NCBI GenBank assembly: GCA_934255485.1
Contig: CAKQOG010000008.1
Coordinates: forward strand, 1-64,000
Source of the DNA: an uncultured Prevotellamassilia sp.
Lineage (GTDB): Bacteria; Bacteroidota; Bacteroidia; Bacteroidales; Bacteroidaceae
Direction: 5' to 3'
Length of the DNA: 64,000 bases
Made by a program: the position numbers and the translations under genes. Every line of letters begins with the position of its first letter. The first letter of the stretch is position 1. The notes beneath the pieces are model-generated. The model did no database searches and was not told the DNA's origin. It saw nothing but the letters and a program-made list of their open reading frames with translations. Positions 26,095-34,355 of this stretch are shown here, piece after piece.

Positions 26095-26805
26095 TTACTC
26101 TTCAATGTCAGGAGCAATAAGCTTGTATCCTTTGCCGTGGATGTTGATAATTTCAACATTCTCATCGTCTTTAAGGTGCTTGCGCAGTTTGGTGATATAC
26201 ACATCCATTGAGCGAGCGTTGAAATAATTATCGTCTATCCAAATAGTTTTAAGGGCAAAGTCGCGTTGCAATATTTCGTTTGCATGAACGCAAAGCAAAG
26301 CCAAGAGTTCGCTCTCTTTAGTGGTGAGTTTGGTTTGCTTGTCTCCGCGCGAAAGAATTTGCTTCTGTGTATCAAAGTCAAACGAACCAATCTTGTAGTG
26401 TGTGCGATTGCGGTTTTTCTTTCCGCGTACCCGACGCAATATAGCCTCCATACGGAAGGTGAGTTCTTCCATTGAAAAAGGTTTGGTTAGGTAGTCGTCG
26501 GCACCAATGCGGAAGCCCTCAAGAATATCCTCTTTAAGCGTTTTAGCAGTAAGGAATATGATAGGTATTTCCTCGTTGATTTGTCTAATGTCGCGTGCCA
26601 AACTAAAGCCGTCTTTTTTGGGCATCATTACATCGAGCACGCATAGATCGAAGCTCTTTTGTGTAAAAGCACGATAGCCAATTTCGCCGTCGGCACAAAG
26701 TTCAGTATCATATCCTTTAGCTTGAAGATATTCGCGAAGCAACATGCCGAGGTTCTCGTCGTCCTCGCAGAGCAATACTTTTAATGATTCTTCAGATGTG
26801 TTCAT
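26095..26805 (-). CDS. rprY: OmpR-family response regulator, RprY-like
   Basis: 236 residues. Receiver domain with LLCEDDENLG, phospho-Asp in LCVLDVMMPKKDG and the conserved Lys in DDYLTKPFS. A winged-helix DNA-binding domain follows (TTKESELLALLCVHANEILQ ... SMDVYITKLRKHLK ... IHGKGYKLI). It closely fits RprY of Bacteroides/Porphyromonas, which with RprX affects oxidative-stress and sodium-related functions. It lies 40 bp downstream of the kinase gene and shares its promoter. Confidence 0.9.
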   Translation of the reverse strand: MNTSEESLKVLLCEDDENLGMLLREYLQAKGYDTELCADGEIGYRAFTQKSFDLCVLDVMMPKKDGFSLARDIRQINEEIPIIFLTAKTLKEDILEGFRIGADDYLTKPFSMEELTFRMEAILRRVRGKKNRNRTHYKIGSFDFDTQKQILSRGDKQTKLTTKESELLALLCVHANEILQRDFALKTIWIDDNYFNARSMDVYITKLRKHLKDDENVEIINIHGKGYKLIAPDIEE

Positions 26806-26845
26806 AATTGTATGATTTTATTGTTTATATTTCGTTATTATAAGT

Positions 26846-28342
26846 TTAATCCATGAGTGGAAGGGTTATAACAAAAGATGTTCCTTTGCCAAATTCGCTA
26901 TCGGCATGAATAGAGCCATTCAATGCCTTAACCACGTTATGTACGTAAGCCAATCCTAATCCAAAACCTTTTACATCGTGGCGGTTACCCGTGTGAACGC
27001 GGTAGAACTTTTCAAAAATCTTTTTCAAATCTTCGCGGTGAATGCCTATGCCGTTATCCTTAATTGTAATAACCAATTTGTTGTCTGATTGGTTGTGGGT
27101 AGACACAACCAGATGCAATTTTCGTTCGGCATCTTTATACTTCACTGCATTATCAAGTAGGTTAAAGATAACGTTTGTAAAGTGCATTTCGTCTACAAAC
27201 ACAATGGCATTTTCGGCATCTAAGTGTGCGTCAATTTTGCCGCCCGAGGCCTCTACTTTTAGTCTGAAGGTGTTTACTGTGTCGTGAATAAGTGTATTAG
27301 CATCCACCTCTTTGCGTTTAAATGTAGCACCTTTACGGTCGAATAGCGACATTTGCAGCACCTTTTCCACTTGGAAGCGTAAGCGTTTTGTTTCGTCGAT
27401 TATCACGCCCGATATGTGTTTAAACATGGTTTCGCTCTTAGCCACAGCAGGGTCTTTAAGCATTTGTGCAGCAAGCGATATCGTAGAGATAGGTGTTTTA
27501 AACTCGTGCGTCATATTGTTGATAAAGTCGTTTTTAATCTCGCTGAGCCTCTTTTGTCTAAAGATAGACCATACGGTGAATATAAACACTATCAGTAACA
27601 GCAATGTAAAGATTATGGCAGGTATCATAAACTTAACACTCGATAAGAGCAGACTCTTCATATCGGGGAAATTGATGTATAGAATACCCATTTGTGGCGA
27701 AGGGTCGTTGGGGAAGAGCACTTGCCTATAAGTATATTCGCTCCCCTCGTTAGTGTAGTCGGGGCAATGGTATACCACTCGTCCGTCTGATGTGGTTACG
27801 CAGAAATGATAGTCAATGTTTATGCCTTTATTTCTAAGTTCAGAGCGCAAGTTACTATCAAGAGCTCTAAAGTCGATGCGCTTGCTCAGAGGGGTTTCGC
27901 TTGCTTTGTAGAGTATGGAATACACCACCTCGTCGAGCAATTCTTTTTGGTAAACATAGCGTTGTTTCACAGAGTCGCGCACGCTTTCATTGGTACTATT
28001 AGCGTTTAAGTTATCTAAAAACATGCCTTTGGGCACATTGGCAGGTATGGTAACTTGCTCGTCGCTATGGTTAGTTGTGTTGGGCTTAGTAGCAACATGC
28101 TCTGCGTTATTGGTGGTGGCATCTTGTTGCTTTTGTTGGCGAAATTGTGCCTCAAGTCCGCGTTTGGTTTCGTTTAGTTCAAGATTTCTTGCCACTTGGA
28201 AAAGGCTATGGGTAACCGATTCGTCAAACTGCTCTTTTCGCATGTTAATAACTTCTTCAAAGTATTTAGTCTGCAAAAAAAGCAATCCAAGGAACAGTGT
28301 TCCCATAACAGCTGCAATTATCCAAATTGTTGACTTTTTCAT
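26846..28342 (-). CDS. rprX: Sensor histidine kinase, RprX-like
   Basis: 498 residues. Membrane helices near residues 7-25 and 232-257 (FMIPAIIFTLLLLIVFIFTV) enclose a periplasmic sensor domain. The kinase core has His in NNMTHEFKTPISTISLAAQM, N-box NVIFNLLDNAVKY, G1 IKDNGIGIHREDL, F-box IFEKFYRV and G2 KGFGLGLAYVHNVV. It phosphorylates the RprY-like regulator encoded next. A -7 promoter box ends only five bases before the ATG, so the transcript may be leaderless. The next in-frame Met is at residue 14. Confidence 0.9.
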   Translation of the reverse strand: MKKSTIWIIAAVMGTLFLGLLFLQTKYFEEVINMRKEQFDESVTHSLFQVARNLELNETKRGLEAQFRQQKQQDATTNNAEHVATKPNTTNHSDEQVTIPANVPKGMFLDNLNANSTNESVRDSVKQRYVYQKELLDEVVYSILYKASETPLSKRIDFRALDSNLRSELRNKGINIDYHFCVTTSDGRVVYHCPDYTNEGSEYTYRQVLFPNDPSPQMGILYINFPDMKSLLLSSVKFMIPAIIFTLLLLIVFIFTVWSIFRQKRLSEIKNDFINNMTHEFKTPISTISLAAQMLKDPAVAKSETMFKHISGVIIDETKRLRFQVEKVLQMSLFDRKGATFKRKEVDANTLIHDTVNTFRLKVEASGGKIDAHLDAENAIVFVDEMHFTNVIFNLLDNAVKYKDAERKLHLVVSTHNQSDNKLVITIKDNGIGIHREDLKKIFEKFYRVHTGNRHDVKGFGLGLAYVHNVVKALNGSIHADSEFGKGTSFVITLPLMD

Positions 28343-28346
28343 GTAG

Positions 28347-28354
28347 CAAAGGTA
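28347..28354 (-). promoter_or_regulatory. -7 box touching the rprX start codon
   Basis: Minus strand TACCTTTG ends four bases before the ATG (28340-28342). A TTG at 28377-28379 gives a slightly long 22-bp spacer. If used, the mRNA starts at or next to the ATG. Confidence 0.45.
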
Positions 28355-28470
28355 ATGTCAAATGTTAATTATTAGCCAAGTTTTTAGGGTGTTGTAAACT
28401 TTATTCTAATAAAATTAACAAGATTATATATTTTTAATTAACAAATTATGAAGTAAGGAGCATAAATGGC

Positions 28471-28510
28471 AAGTGCTCCGATTTATTGTGAAATAATAAT
28501 CGGAGCACTT
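28471..28510. terminator. Hairpin downstream of the AlbA_2 gene
   Basis: AAGTGCTCCGATT (28471-28483) pairs perfectly with AATCGGAGCACTT (28498-28510), loop 14. There is no clear T-run. It lies between the AlbA_2 gene end and rprX and abuts a hairpin element. Confidence 0.4.
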
Positions 28511-28603
28511 AAGTAAATGCACAAAATTAATTTAGGAAGTCATGGGCTTTCAGTTCGTACTTTAATCCTTATTTCTTCTAATTAAAAATTATCCATTTAC
28601 TTA
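28510..28603. repeat. Hairpin (MITE-like) element, family 1, short copy
   Basis: Same ends as the copy at 12185-12348: TAAGTAAATGCACAAAATTA at the left and the complement of TTACTTA at the right. It retains a single GGGCTTTCAG...CGTACTTTAAT arm, and the perfect inner stem has been lost. Confidence 0.6.
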
Positions 28604-28623
28604 CTTCATTTCTTTACATAGCA

Positions 28624-31600
28624 CTATGGCAATACGATGCCAGCAGCCTCAATAGAGCGTCGTAACGTTTCAAAACTTTTCGTTGAAATGTCAGCTCCCA
28701 GGGTCGTTTTAGCCATGTTAGTTATTTTCTTGAATTTGCCCAGATTTTGGTTGATAATAGCGCAGAAGATGAGTTCTGACTGTTGTGTCAAAAGTTCTTC
28801 GCCCTTGGCATTTAGCGAGTTTTCTTCGCACAAGCAGTCGATGCTATCGCAGCGAGTAGCGTTACGGTTCTTTTTGTGATCGATGCGCATAGATAGCAAT
28901 AAATCAGTAGGCTTAGCAAGTGCTGCAAAGAAGATGTCTACGCCTGGTTCCACATAGAGTGAGTATGCTTGTCGCTCGTTTTGCTCGAGTATATGGCTTA
29001 TGGGTACACGCATCATTTTGCCGTTGGTGTATACCACCACCACATAGTTGTTTTCGTAACCATCGTATACGGGTATGGTCAATCTGGCCTTGCCATAGTA
29101 GGTATCTTCGCAGTGCATATACGTTTTTTCGTCAAGGAAGTTGATGTATGCCATGGCATACGCTCCACCATGAAGTTGTAAAACACTGGTGTGAATGGGA
29201 GGAAGGCTTTTTGTAGTGTCGTGCTTGGTTGGTGTTGCAGCGGTAGGAGCAGATTGAGGCTTTTTGTCTTCTGTTATAGCGGGCATCGTGTTGGCAACGG
29301 CAGTAGTGTCGTCCTTCTCAGCCAAAGCCTTTTCGGTGAGGGTAGCATACACCGCTTGGCGCGATGCCACAAAGTTGCGCAAGGTTTCACCCTTCAGTTC
29401 GCGCGTCTCAGAGGTAAAGCGACACCAGCAAACACCATCGAGTTTAACCACCTTGCTCGAGGGCTGAATGTGTAGGCAGAGCACGTCGCGTCCTTTAGCA
29501 TCAATCCACTCTGTTTTGATGAGCAATAGCATGTCGTTGCCCATTTTCCACGAAATGTTGTCGATGATATAACGCTCGTAACTATCGCGGAAGTTTTTGT
29601 TTTTAAACATGCTCGATGCGGCATCACTCTGCAAACCAATGCCCATGCCCTCGTTGTTTACACCCAAGTAAAGGCGTCCACCCTCAGCGTTGAGAAAGCC
29701 GCATACCACGTGCAGTATCACCCAAGTTTGTCGTTCAATATCCTCGCGCATGCTGTTGCCAGCGGGGTATACAATGCTTGTTTTAAACTCAGTGTGAAGG
29801 TCTTCCTCGCCAAAGGTCATAAGACTGCTTTGTCGCTCTTGAATGTTGAGCAAGGCATTAATCTTTTTATGAATTTGAATTTGAGCCTGTTGCAGTTTAA
29901 ACTCGCCCATAAGGTTGTATGCCAACACCAGTTTGCTTAGTTGTTTAAGCAAAGGTTCGCTGGCAGAGAGCGAAAGATTCCAAAGGTCTTCGTTGTGCGA
30001 AACCTCGCTAAGGTAGCTAACCGTTTGCAACTGCAGGTATTGTGTGTAGAGTCCTTGATAGTTTTGCACGTTGTCGCCCATCTGCTCGTATTCGCTCATT
30101 TCGTTCCAATCAACGCGTCCGTTTGTCTCAAAATGCTTGAGCAATAAGATGAGTTTCATGCGTTTTGTGTAGTAGTCGGCTTGTGCTTGGTCGTTGAGCG
30201 TAAGTGCAAGTAAACGTGTAAATCCCAAGTAGTTGTATGCCTGTTTATAGTCTGATGTCACCACAGCCACGCGGTCGGTAATTTTCATCAGTTCCTCCAC
30301 GTAGCAAGCCTCAAGTGTTTCGTCTGCATCAACCATGTCGGTGTCTTCGTCGTGGTCGGTGTCGGTGTGTGTATCGGTTGGTGTCCACACTGCTCCTTCG
30401 CCAGCATACCACACCATGAGGTTATTAAACGCCTCTGGTGTAGTAAATGTTCGTCCCGCTTCGGCATAGCCCATAAAGCGGCCTAAGTGTAGGCCAATGC
30501 CGTGTTTACGTTCAATGATTTGCGCGTTGATAAAAGTGCCATTAGGCAGCATTTCGTTGGTGCACGCTCTGGGCAGAGAAAAGGTAAGTCCATAGTCAGA
30601 CACACAGGCATACGTGTGCTTTTGTTCACTATAGTTAGTTACCACAGCCATGAAGGTTTCGTCTTCATCATACAGAAAGTTTTCATCTATAGCATTGTTG
30701 AGCAATGTGCTCATTTCAAACACGTAGCGGTTGTTATCGTCGATGCTCTTTACCAATACGGGCAATAGCAGTTGCAGTCCGTGTTCGTCTTGAAAAGAGT
30801 GAATGTCGGGGTAGGCGCGGTAGCGCACAATCTCGTTGGCATCAATTACGCCTTCGCCTTGAAAATGTTTGTCCTCGATTACGCAATGAAATACGCCATC
30901 AAACGACGATTCGCGGTCGATGCGCACCACCACTTCGTCGCCACGTTCGGGAAATCGTTTGGCATTAACCTGTGTGTGCGAGGGCAAACCGCGCACCACT
31001 TCTTCGGCAGCAAAGAGGTGACGTTCAAGGTTGCGCCAAAGTTCTTCGTAGGGGCGCATACTGTCTTTATCTGCTACTTGACTAAAGTGTACAGTGTCGT
31101 TAAGGCACACCTCTACGTGGTGCCACGGCAGGAGGTCGGCAGGCAGTTGGTTCTTGCACATGGGTAGGGCATGGCAAGGCGATAGTGATATAGTGTCGGA
31201 GAGTTTAAGGTCTACCTTGTTCGTAACAAAGTGGCGTGTGGTGGCCAGTTCGCCAGCCATACCATGCTCACACACACGCATCATAATGAGTAATGGGGCT
31301 TGCACATCTCTCCATGCAAACTCAAGTTGTGGCACGTGTTCGCCCATTAAGCAGTAGTAAGCCTTTTCAAAACAACGTGGAATGTTACAGCCATTTAAGT
31401 AGGTGAGGTAGCGATAAAGGCGAGCACGATTAATGTTTACATCAAAGGGCAAATCCTTGCACTTATCGGCAAGCAATTGCTGTATGGCAAGCGCCTTGAT
31501 TACGCTTGTAACGCGGTCTTGAAGGTCGTCGTTCCCCTCCATTGAGTCCACGTTATCAGTTATAAGTCGGCATTGCATGATGTAGTGCTCGAGCATACGC

Positions 31601-32634
31601 ACAAACATCGTTACGTAGGGCATTGTTTCGCGCATTTCGGTGTTAGCCTCGAGCGTTATTACCGCAAATAGTTGCTCAATTTGGCTCTCAAATAGTTTAG
31701 GGCATAGGGTTAGCACAAAGTCGGTTAAGAGCAACTTCTTTTCAGCATCGTAGAGAAAACCCGATGTTGATAGTCGGCTAAAGGTTTGCGTAACCACACT
31801 CTCTTGTTCGTCATGACTGATAGCTCTAACCGCTTGCATCATCATCTCTATATGTTCAATTGCCATCGAAAAGTGCTTTTGTACAAATTTCATATCGGCA
31901 GGCATGAGTTTGCGCAACATGTCGGTTTCTTCGAGCACATATAGGCAAAAGGCTTTTATGTTTTCGAGTTGTTCTGTTTGTTGGTTAGAGCTTATAGGTT
32001 GCTCAACTTCGTCGATGCTCTTTTTAGTGGTATTTTTATCTGTTGAAGCTTGCAAGGTGTATTGCATGAGCCATTCGTCAATTTGCACCTCAAAACTGTT
32101 GTTGGCAGAGTCGTTGAGCAAAAGTTCAATAAACTCATCGCCTTTGCGGATAGAATTAACAGCTTTCTCCTTCAGGTCGTTTCGCAAATTGTTGAGTAGT
32201 TCCTCTTCGGGTTGCACTTCAACAAATATCAATTTTAGTATACAGCCCAAAATGCCCGTTATCATGCACTTTATTTTTTGTCCCACTTTAAGTTTAACGC
32301 TACGCACGTTGTATACTCTCGAAAAAAAGCCCAGCGTATCGTTCACCTCGTAGTAGTTACCTGTTTGCATGCGGTCGGCTTTAACGATAAAGGTGTATAT
32401 ATTGCCTCGTTTATAAAATGTTTCAAGGTATGGCCTATAATCTTGTTTTATCTCTCTTACCTCATTGTTGTCGTCAAGTTTAATGATACATGGCAGTGTT
32501 TCGGGTTTATCTTTACCATATTGAAATTGCAATTGTTTTACTAAATATTCTTTACCATCTAGTTCTACAATAAATCTTTTTTGCTCTTGCATCACTCCCG
32601 TAACGGGCAGTTTTTGAGGAATTTCTTTTATCAT
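28624..32634 (-). CDS. 1336-residue protein with OB-like folds and a Schlafen/AlbA_2 domain
   Basis: The N-terminal ~150 residues are beta-rich with S1/OB-like character (YLVKQLQFQYG, GNIYTFIVKADRM, VGQKIKCMITGI). A long helical middle follows, then a second OB-like stretch (RGDEVVVRIDRESSFDGVF). Residues about 945-1100 match AlbA_2 (Schlafen-type, formerly AAA_4): HTEFKTSIVYP for the usual EFK motif, then CGFLNAEGGRLYLGVNNEG and a CxCxH-less C-terminal part. A beta-rich tail follows. AlbA_2 domains bind nucleic acid or nucleotides and occur in regulators and some defence proteins. The gene is monocistronic with repeat elements on both sides. Function is not assigned; an RNA/DNA-related role is inference. 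Confidence 0.75.
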   Translation of the reverse strand: MIKEIPQKLPVTGVMQEQKRFIVELDGKEYLVKQLQFQYGKDKPETLPCIIKLDDNNEVREIKQDYRPYLETFYKRGNIYTFIVKADRMQTGNYYEVNDTLGFFSRVYNVRSVKLKVGQKIKCMITGILGCILKLIFVEVQPEEELLNNLRNDLKEKAVNSIRKGDEFIELLLNDSANNSFEVQIDEWLMQYTLQASTDKNTTKKSIDEVEQPISSNQQTEQLENIKAFCLYVLEETDMLRKLMPADMKFVQKHFSMAIEHIEMMMQAVRAISHDEQESVVTQTFSRLSTSGFLYDAEKKLLLTDFVLTLCPKLFESQIEQLFAVITLEANTEMRETMPYVTMFVRMLEHYIMQCRLITDNVDSMEGNDDLQDRVTSVIKALAIQQLLADKCKDLPFDVNINRARLYRYLTYLNGCNIPRCFEKAYYCLMGEHVPQLEFAWRDVQAPLLIMMRVCEHGMAGELATTRHFVTNKVDLKLSDTISLSPCHALPMCKNQLPADLLPWHHVEVCLNDTVHFSQVADKDSMRPYEELWRNLERHLFAAEEVVRGLPSHTQVNAKRFPERGDEVVVRIDRESSFDGVFHCVIEDKHFQGEGVIDANEIVRYRAYPDIHSFQDEHGLQLLLPVLVKSIDDNNRYVFEMSTLLNNAIDENFLYDEDETFMAVVTNYSEQKHTYACVSDYGLTFSLPRACTNEMLPNGTFINAQIIERKHGIGLHLGRFMGYAEAGRTFTTPEAFNNLMVWYAGEGAVWTPTDTHTDTDHDEDTDMVDADETLEACYVEELMKITDRVAVVTSDYKQAYNYLGFTRLLALTLNDQAQADYYTKRMKLILLLKHFETNGRVDWNEMSEYEQMGDNVQNYQGLYTQYLQLQTVSYLSEVSHNEDLWNLSLSASEPLLKQLSKLVLAYNLMGEFKLQQAQIQIHKKINALLNIQERQSSLMTFGEEDLHTEFKTSIVYPAGNSMREDIERQTWVILHVVCGFLNAEGGRLYLGVNNEGMGIGLQSDAASSMFKNKNFRDSYERYIIDNISWKMGNDMLLLIKTEWIDAKGRDVLCLHIQPSSKVVKLDGVCWCRFTSETRELKGETLRNFVASRQAVYATLTEKALAEKDDTTAVANTMPAITEDKKPQSAPTAATPTKHDTTKSLPPIHTSVLQLHGGAYAMAYINFLDEKTYMHCEDTYYGKARLTIPVYDGYENNYVVVVYTNGKMMRVPISHILEQNERQAYSLYVEPGVDIFFAALAKPTDLLLSMRIDHKKNRNATRCDSIDCLCEENSLNAKGEELLTQQSELIFCAIINQNLGKFKKITNMAKTTLGADISTKSFETLRRSIEAAGIVLP

Positions 32635-32865
32635 AAATGTGTGTATTAAAAATGATTGATAAGAAGTATGATTAAATTATTATTATTTGCTTACAAAAAT
32701 AATCAAAATGTGTGTTTATAGGGTGCGTAATCTTCATTATTTTGTGATATATGGTTTGTGCAAATGCCTATGTTGCATAGCAAGTGCAAAAAGGAGAGTG
32801 AAGTGTATATTTCAAATAGTTGAGATAACTTTGTTGCAATATTAACACACATTAGCATTTAAGAC

Positions 32866-33272
32866 GGAAATATAGAACAATGCATTTTGTACACGTTTTT
32901 CTGCAATCTGTAACGCAGAAATAGCCTTTTTGCATTTTTAAAGGCAGTTGCAGCCCGTTTATGAGTGATTGAAACACGTGTTTTTGTGCTTTTAGAGCTA
33001 AGAATACGTATCCTTGTATCACAAGAATGCGTATCCTTGTGTTGCAATCATACGTATGCTTGTGCCATAAGAACACGTATCCTTAGGTGCTTATAAAGGC
33101 TTTCTTGTGGTGATTGAAAATGAAATGTGGTAAGGAATTTTTATAACGTATTGATTATCAATGAATTATAAAATATGCTCGTAATTTACTCAAAATAAAG
33201 TCCAAAAATCGTGTTTCATTTCGTGGCAGTAATGAGCGGTTATTTTGTTTATAAAAAGGAAAAATAGAACAC
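32866..33272 (+). repeat. Palindrome-array element, copy B
   Basis: Bounded by GGAAATATAGAACAA (32866-32880) and GGAAAAATAGAACAC (33258-33272) in the same orientation, about 407 bp. Contains the four-unit array, an arm with ATTGATTATCAAT (33150-33162), TATAAAATATGCTCGTAATT and ATGAGCGGTTA, and a left arm with a TTAACACACATTAGCATTTA stretch just outside. The reverse complement of element C matches it arm by arm. Confidence 0.8.
33000..33084. repeat. Array B of 16-bp palindromes at exact 23-bp spacing
   Basis: Units at 33000-33015, 33023-33038, 33046-33061 and 33069-33084, each a variant of AAGGATACGTATCCTT with the centre TACGTA or close to it. Centres are 23, 23 and 23 bp apart. Confidence 0.9.
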
Positions 33273-33352
33273 TTTTATCCGCTTTAAATGTTAAATTAAT
33301 ATTAAATGAACATACTCATCCCCCATCATCATTTCTATTCATAGTCAAAGAC

Positions 33353-33383
33353 TTTGTGCTTTAGATAGAAATATCTAACTTTG
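33353..33383 (+). promoter_or_regulatory. Promoter of the Kdo-kinase-like gene
   Basis: TTTG (33353-33356), 19-bp spacer, TAACTTTG (33376-33383); leader of about 70 bases. Confidence 0.75.
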
Positions 33384-33457
33384 CACTAACATCCAACAGC
33401 AAGCAACCTTTATATTAATAATCGAACATTCAAAAGCCTTATTTTGGCGGTTTACCT

Positions 33458-34174
33458 ATGAAAATCATCCTAAACCCAAAATACGAAAGATTGCGTCCCT
33501 ATTTGGTTCATCTTGATGAGCATTTTGAACATGAGGGCAACGAACTGCATACAGGACGGAACGTTATACGCACCCTACACACCGACGGCTTGACCTTGTG
33601 CGTTAAACGCTTTGCACCGCCCTCGTTGAGTCGCAAAGTGCAACAAACGTTGTTTAAGAAGTCGAAAGGCAAATTAGCATATCTCAGTCCACTTTTGCTG
33701 CGTGAACGCGGTTTTGAAAGTCCCGAATCGATAGCCTTTGTGCGCTATCAGCATGGTTTGTGGCGTAGCACCACCTACTTTGTGAGTCTTATGTCAGACT
33801 ATCGTTACAACATGCAAAATCTTGCCGAGGCACCCATTGAGCAGCAGCGCGAGGTAATCAAACAGTTTGCTCGTTTTGCAGCCCATTTACACGAAGATGG
33901 TTTTTTGCATCGCGACTTTTCGTCGTCGAACATCTTATACGATATAGTTGATGGTCGCTACCACTTTTCGCTGGTTGATACTAACAACATTAAGTGCGGA
34001 CGTGCCGTGAGCATTGAAAATGGATGCAAAAATTTGGCACAATTATCGGGCGATGAGGCCTTCTTTGCCATGCTTGCCGAGTGTTATGCCACCGAGCGTA
34101 AAGCCGACCCTATCAAGTGTGCACAACTTATCAACGATGCACGCAAATACAATATGGCTAAGAGTCATTCATAG
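33458..34174 (+). CDS. Lipopolysaccharide (Kdo/WaaP-type) kinase family protein
   Basis: 238 residues with a protein-kinase-like fold. Visible motifs: TLCVKRFAPPSL (Lys for ATP), LHEDGFLHRDFSSSNILYD (the HRDxxxxN catalytic loop), and FSLVDTNNIKCG (metal-binding DxN in place of DFG). Members phosphorylate Kdo or heptose residues of the LPS core on the cytoplasmic side. It is monocistronic under its own promoter. The exact sugar acceptor cannot be predicted. Confidence 0.82.
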   Translation: MKIILNPKYERLRPYLVHLDEHFEHEGNELHTGRNVIRTLHTDGLTLCVKRFAPPSLSRKVQQTLFKKSKGKLAYLSPLLLRERGFESPESIAFVRYQHGLWRSTTYFVSLMSDYRYNMQNLAEAPIEQQREVIKQFARFAAHLHEDGFLHRDFSSSNILYDIVDGRYHFSLVDTNNIKCGRAVSIENGCKNLAQLSGDEAFFAMLAECYATERKADPIKCAQLINDARKYNMAKSHS

Positions 34175-34212
34175 CCATATCCCCTCTTAAAACAAATCTT
34201 TTATACAATAAT

Positions 34213-34229
34213 GTGTGCGCCTTGCACAC
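34213..34229. terminator. Small hairpin after the kinase gene
   Basis: GTGTGC/GCACAC with a 5-nt loop, 39 bp past the kinase stop. No T-run, so a weak terminator at best. Confidence 0.3.
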
Positions 34230-34240
34230 CTTGTGATTTG

Positions 34241-34288
34241 GTCACGAATAATCATGAATTAGTCATAAATTTTCTACACAATCATGAT
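34241..34288. promoter_or_regulatory. Candidate operator ahead of the second GH95 gene
   Basis: GTCACGAATAATCATGAATT (34241-34260) matches, at 18 of 20 positions, the complement of 36863-36882 upstream of fkp. A second ATCATGAT palindrome follows at 34281-34288. Shared sites before two fucose genes suggest one regulator. Confidence 0.5.
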
Positions 34289-34355
34289 GTGAAAAATTGT
34301 GGATAACTCAAGATCGTTTGTGACCAAAAACTTTTTTATAACTCCAGTAACATAC

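Larger units (their letters stand above)
32635..33457. other. Non-coding divergent region with palindrome-array element B
   Basis: Contains a candidate -7 box for the AlbA_2 gene (minus TATTTTTG at 32694-32701), element B (32866-33272) and the kinase promoter (33353-33383). No gene is credible. Confidence 0.75.

Noticed and set aside
32971..32986. CACGTG-centred palindrome as a ParB parS site
   Set aside because: The flanks are AAACACGTGTTT, whereas parS needs GTTTCACGTGAAAC; only the central six bases agree.
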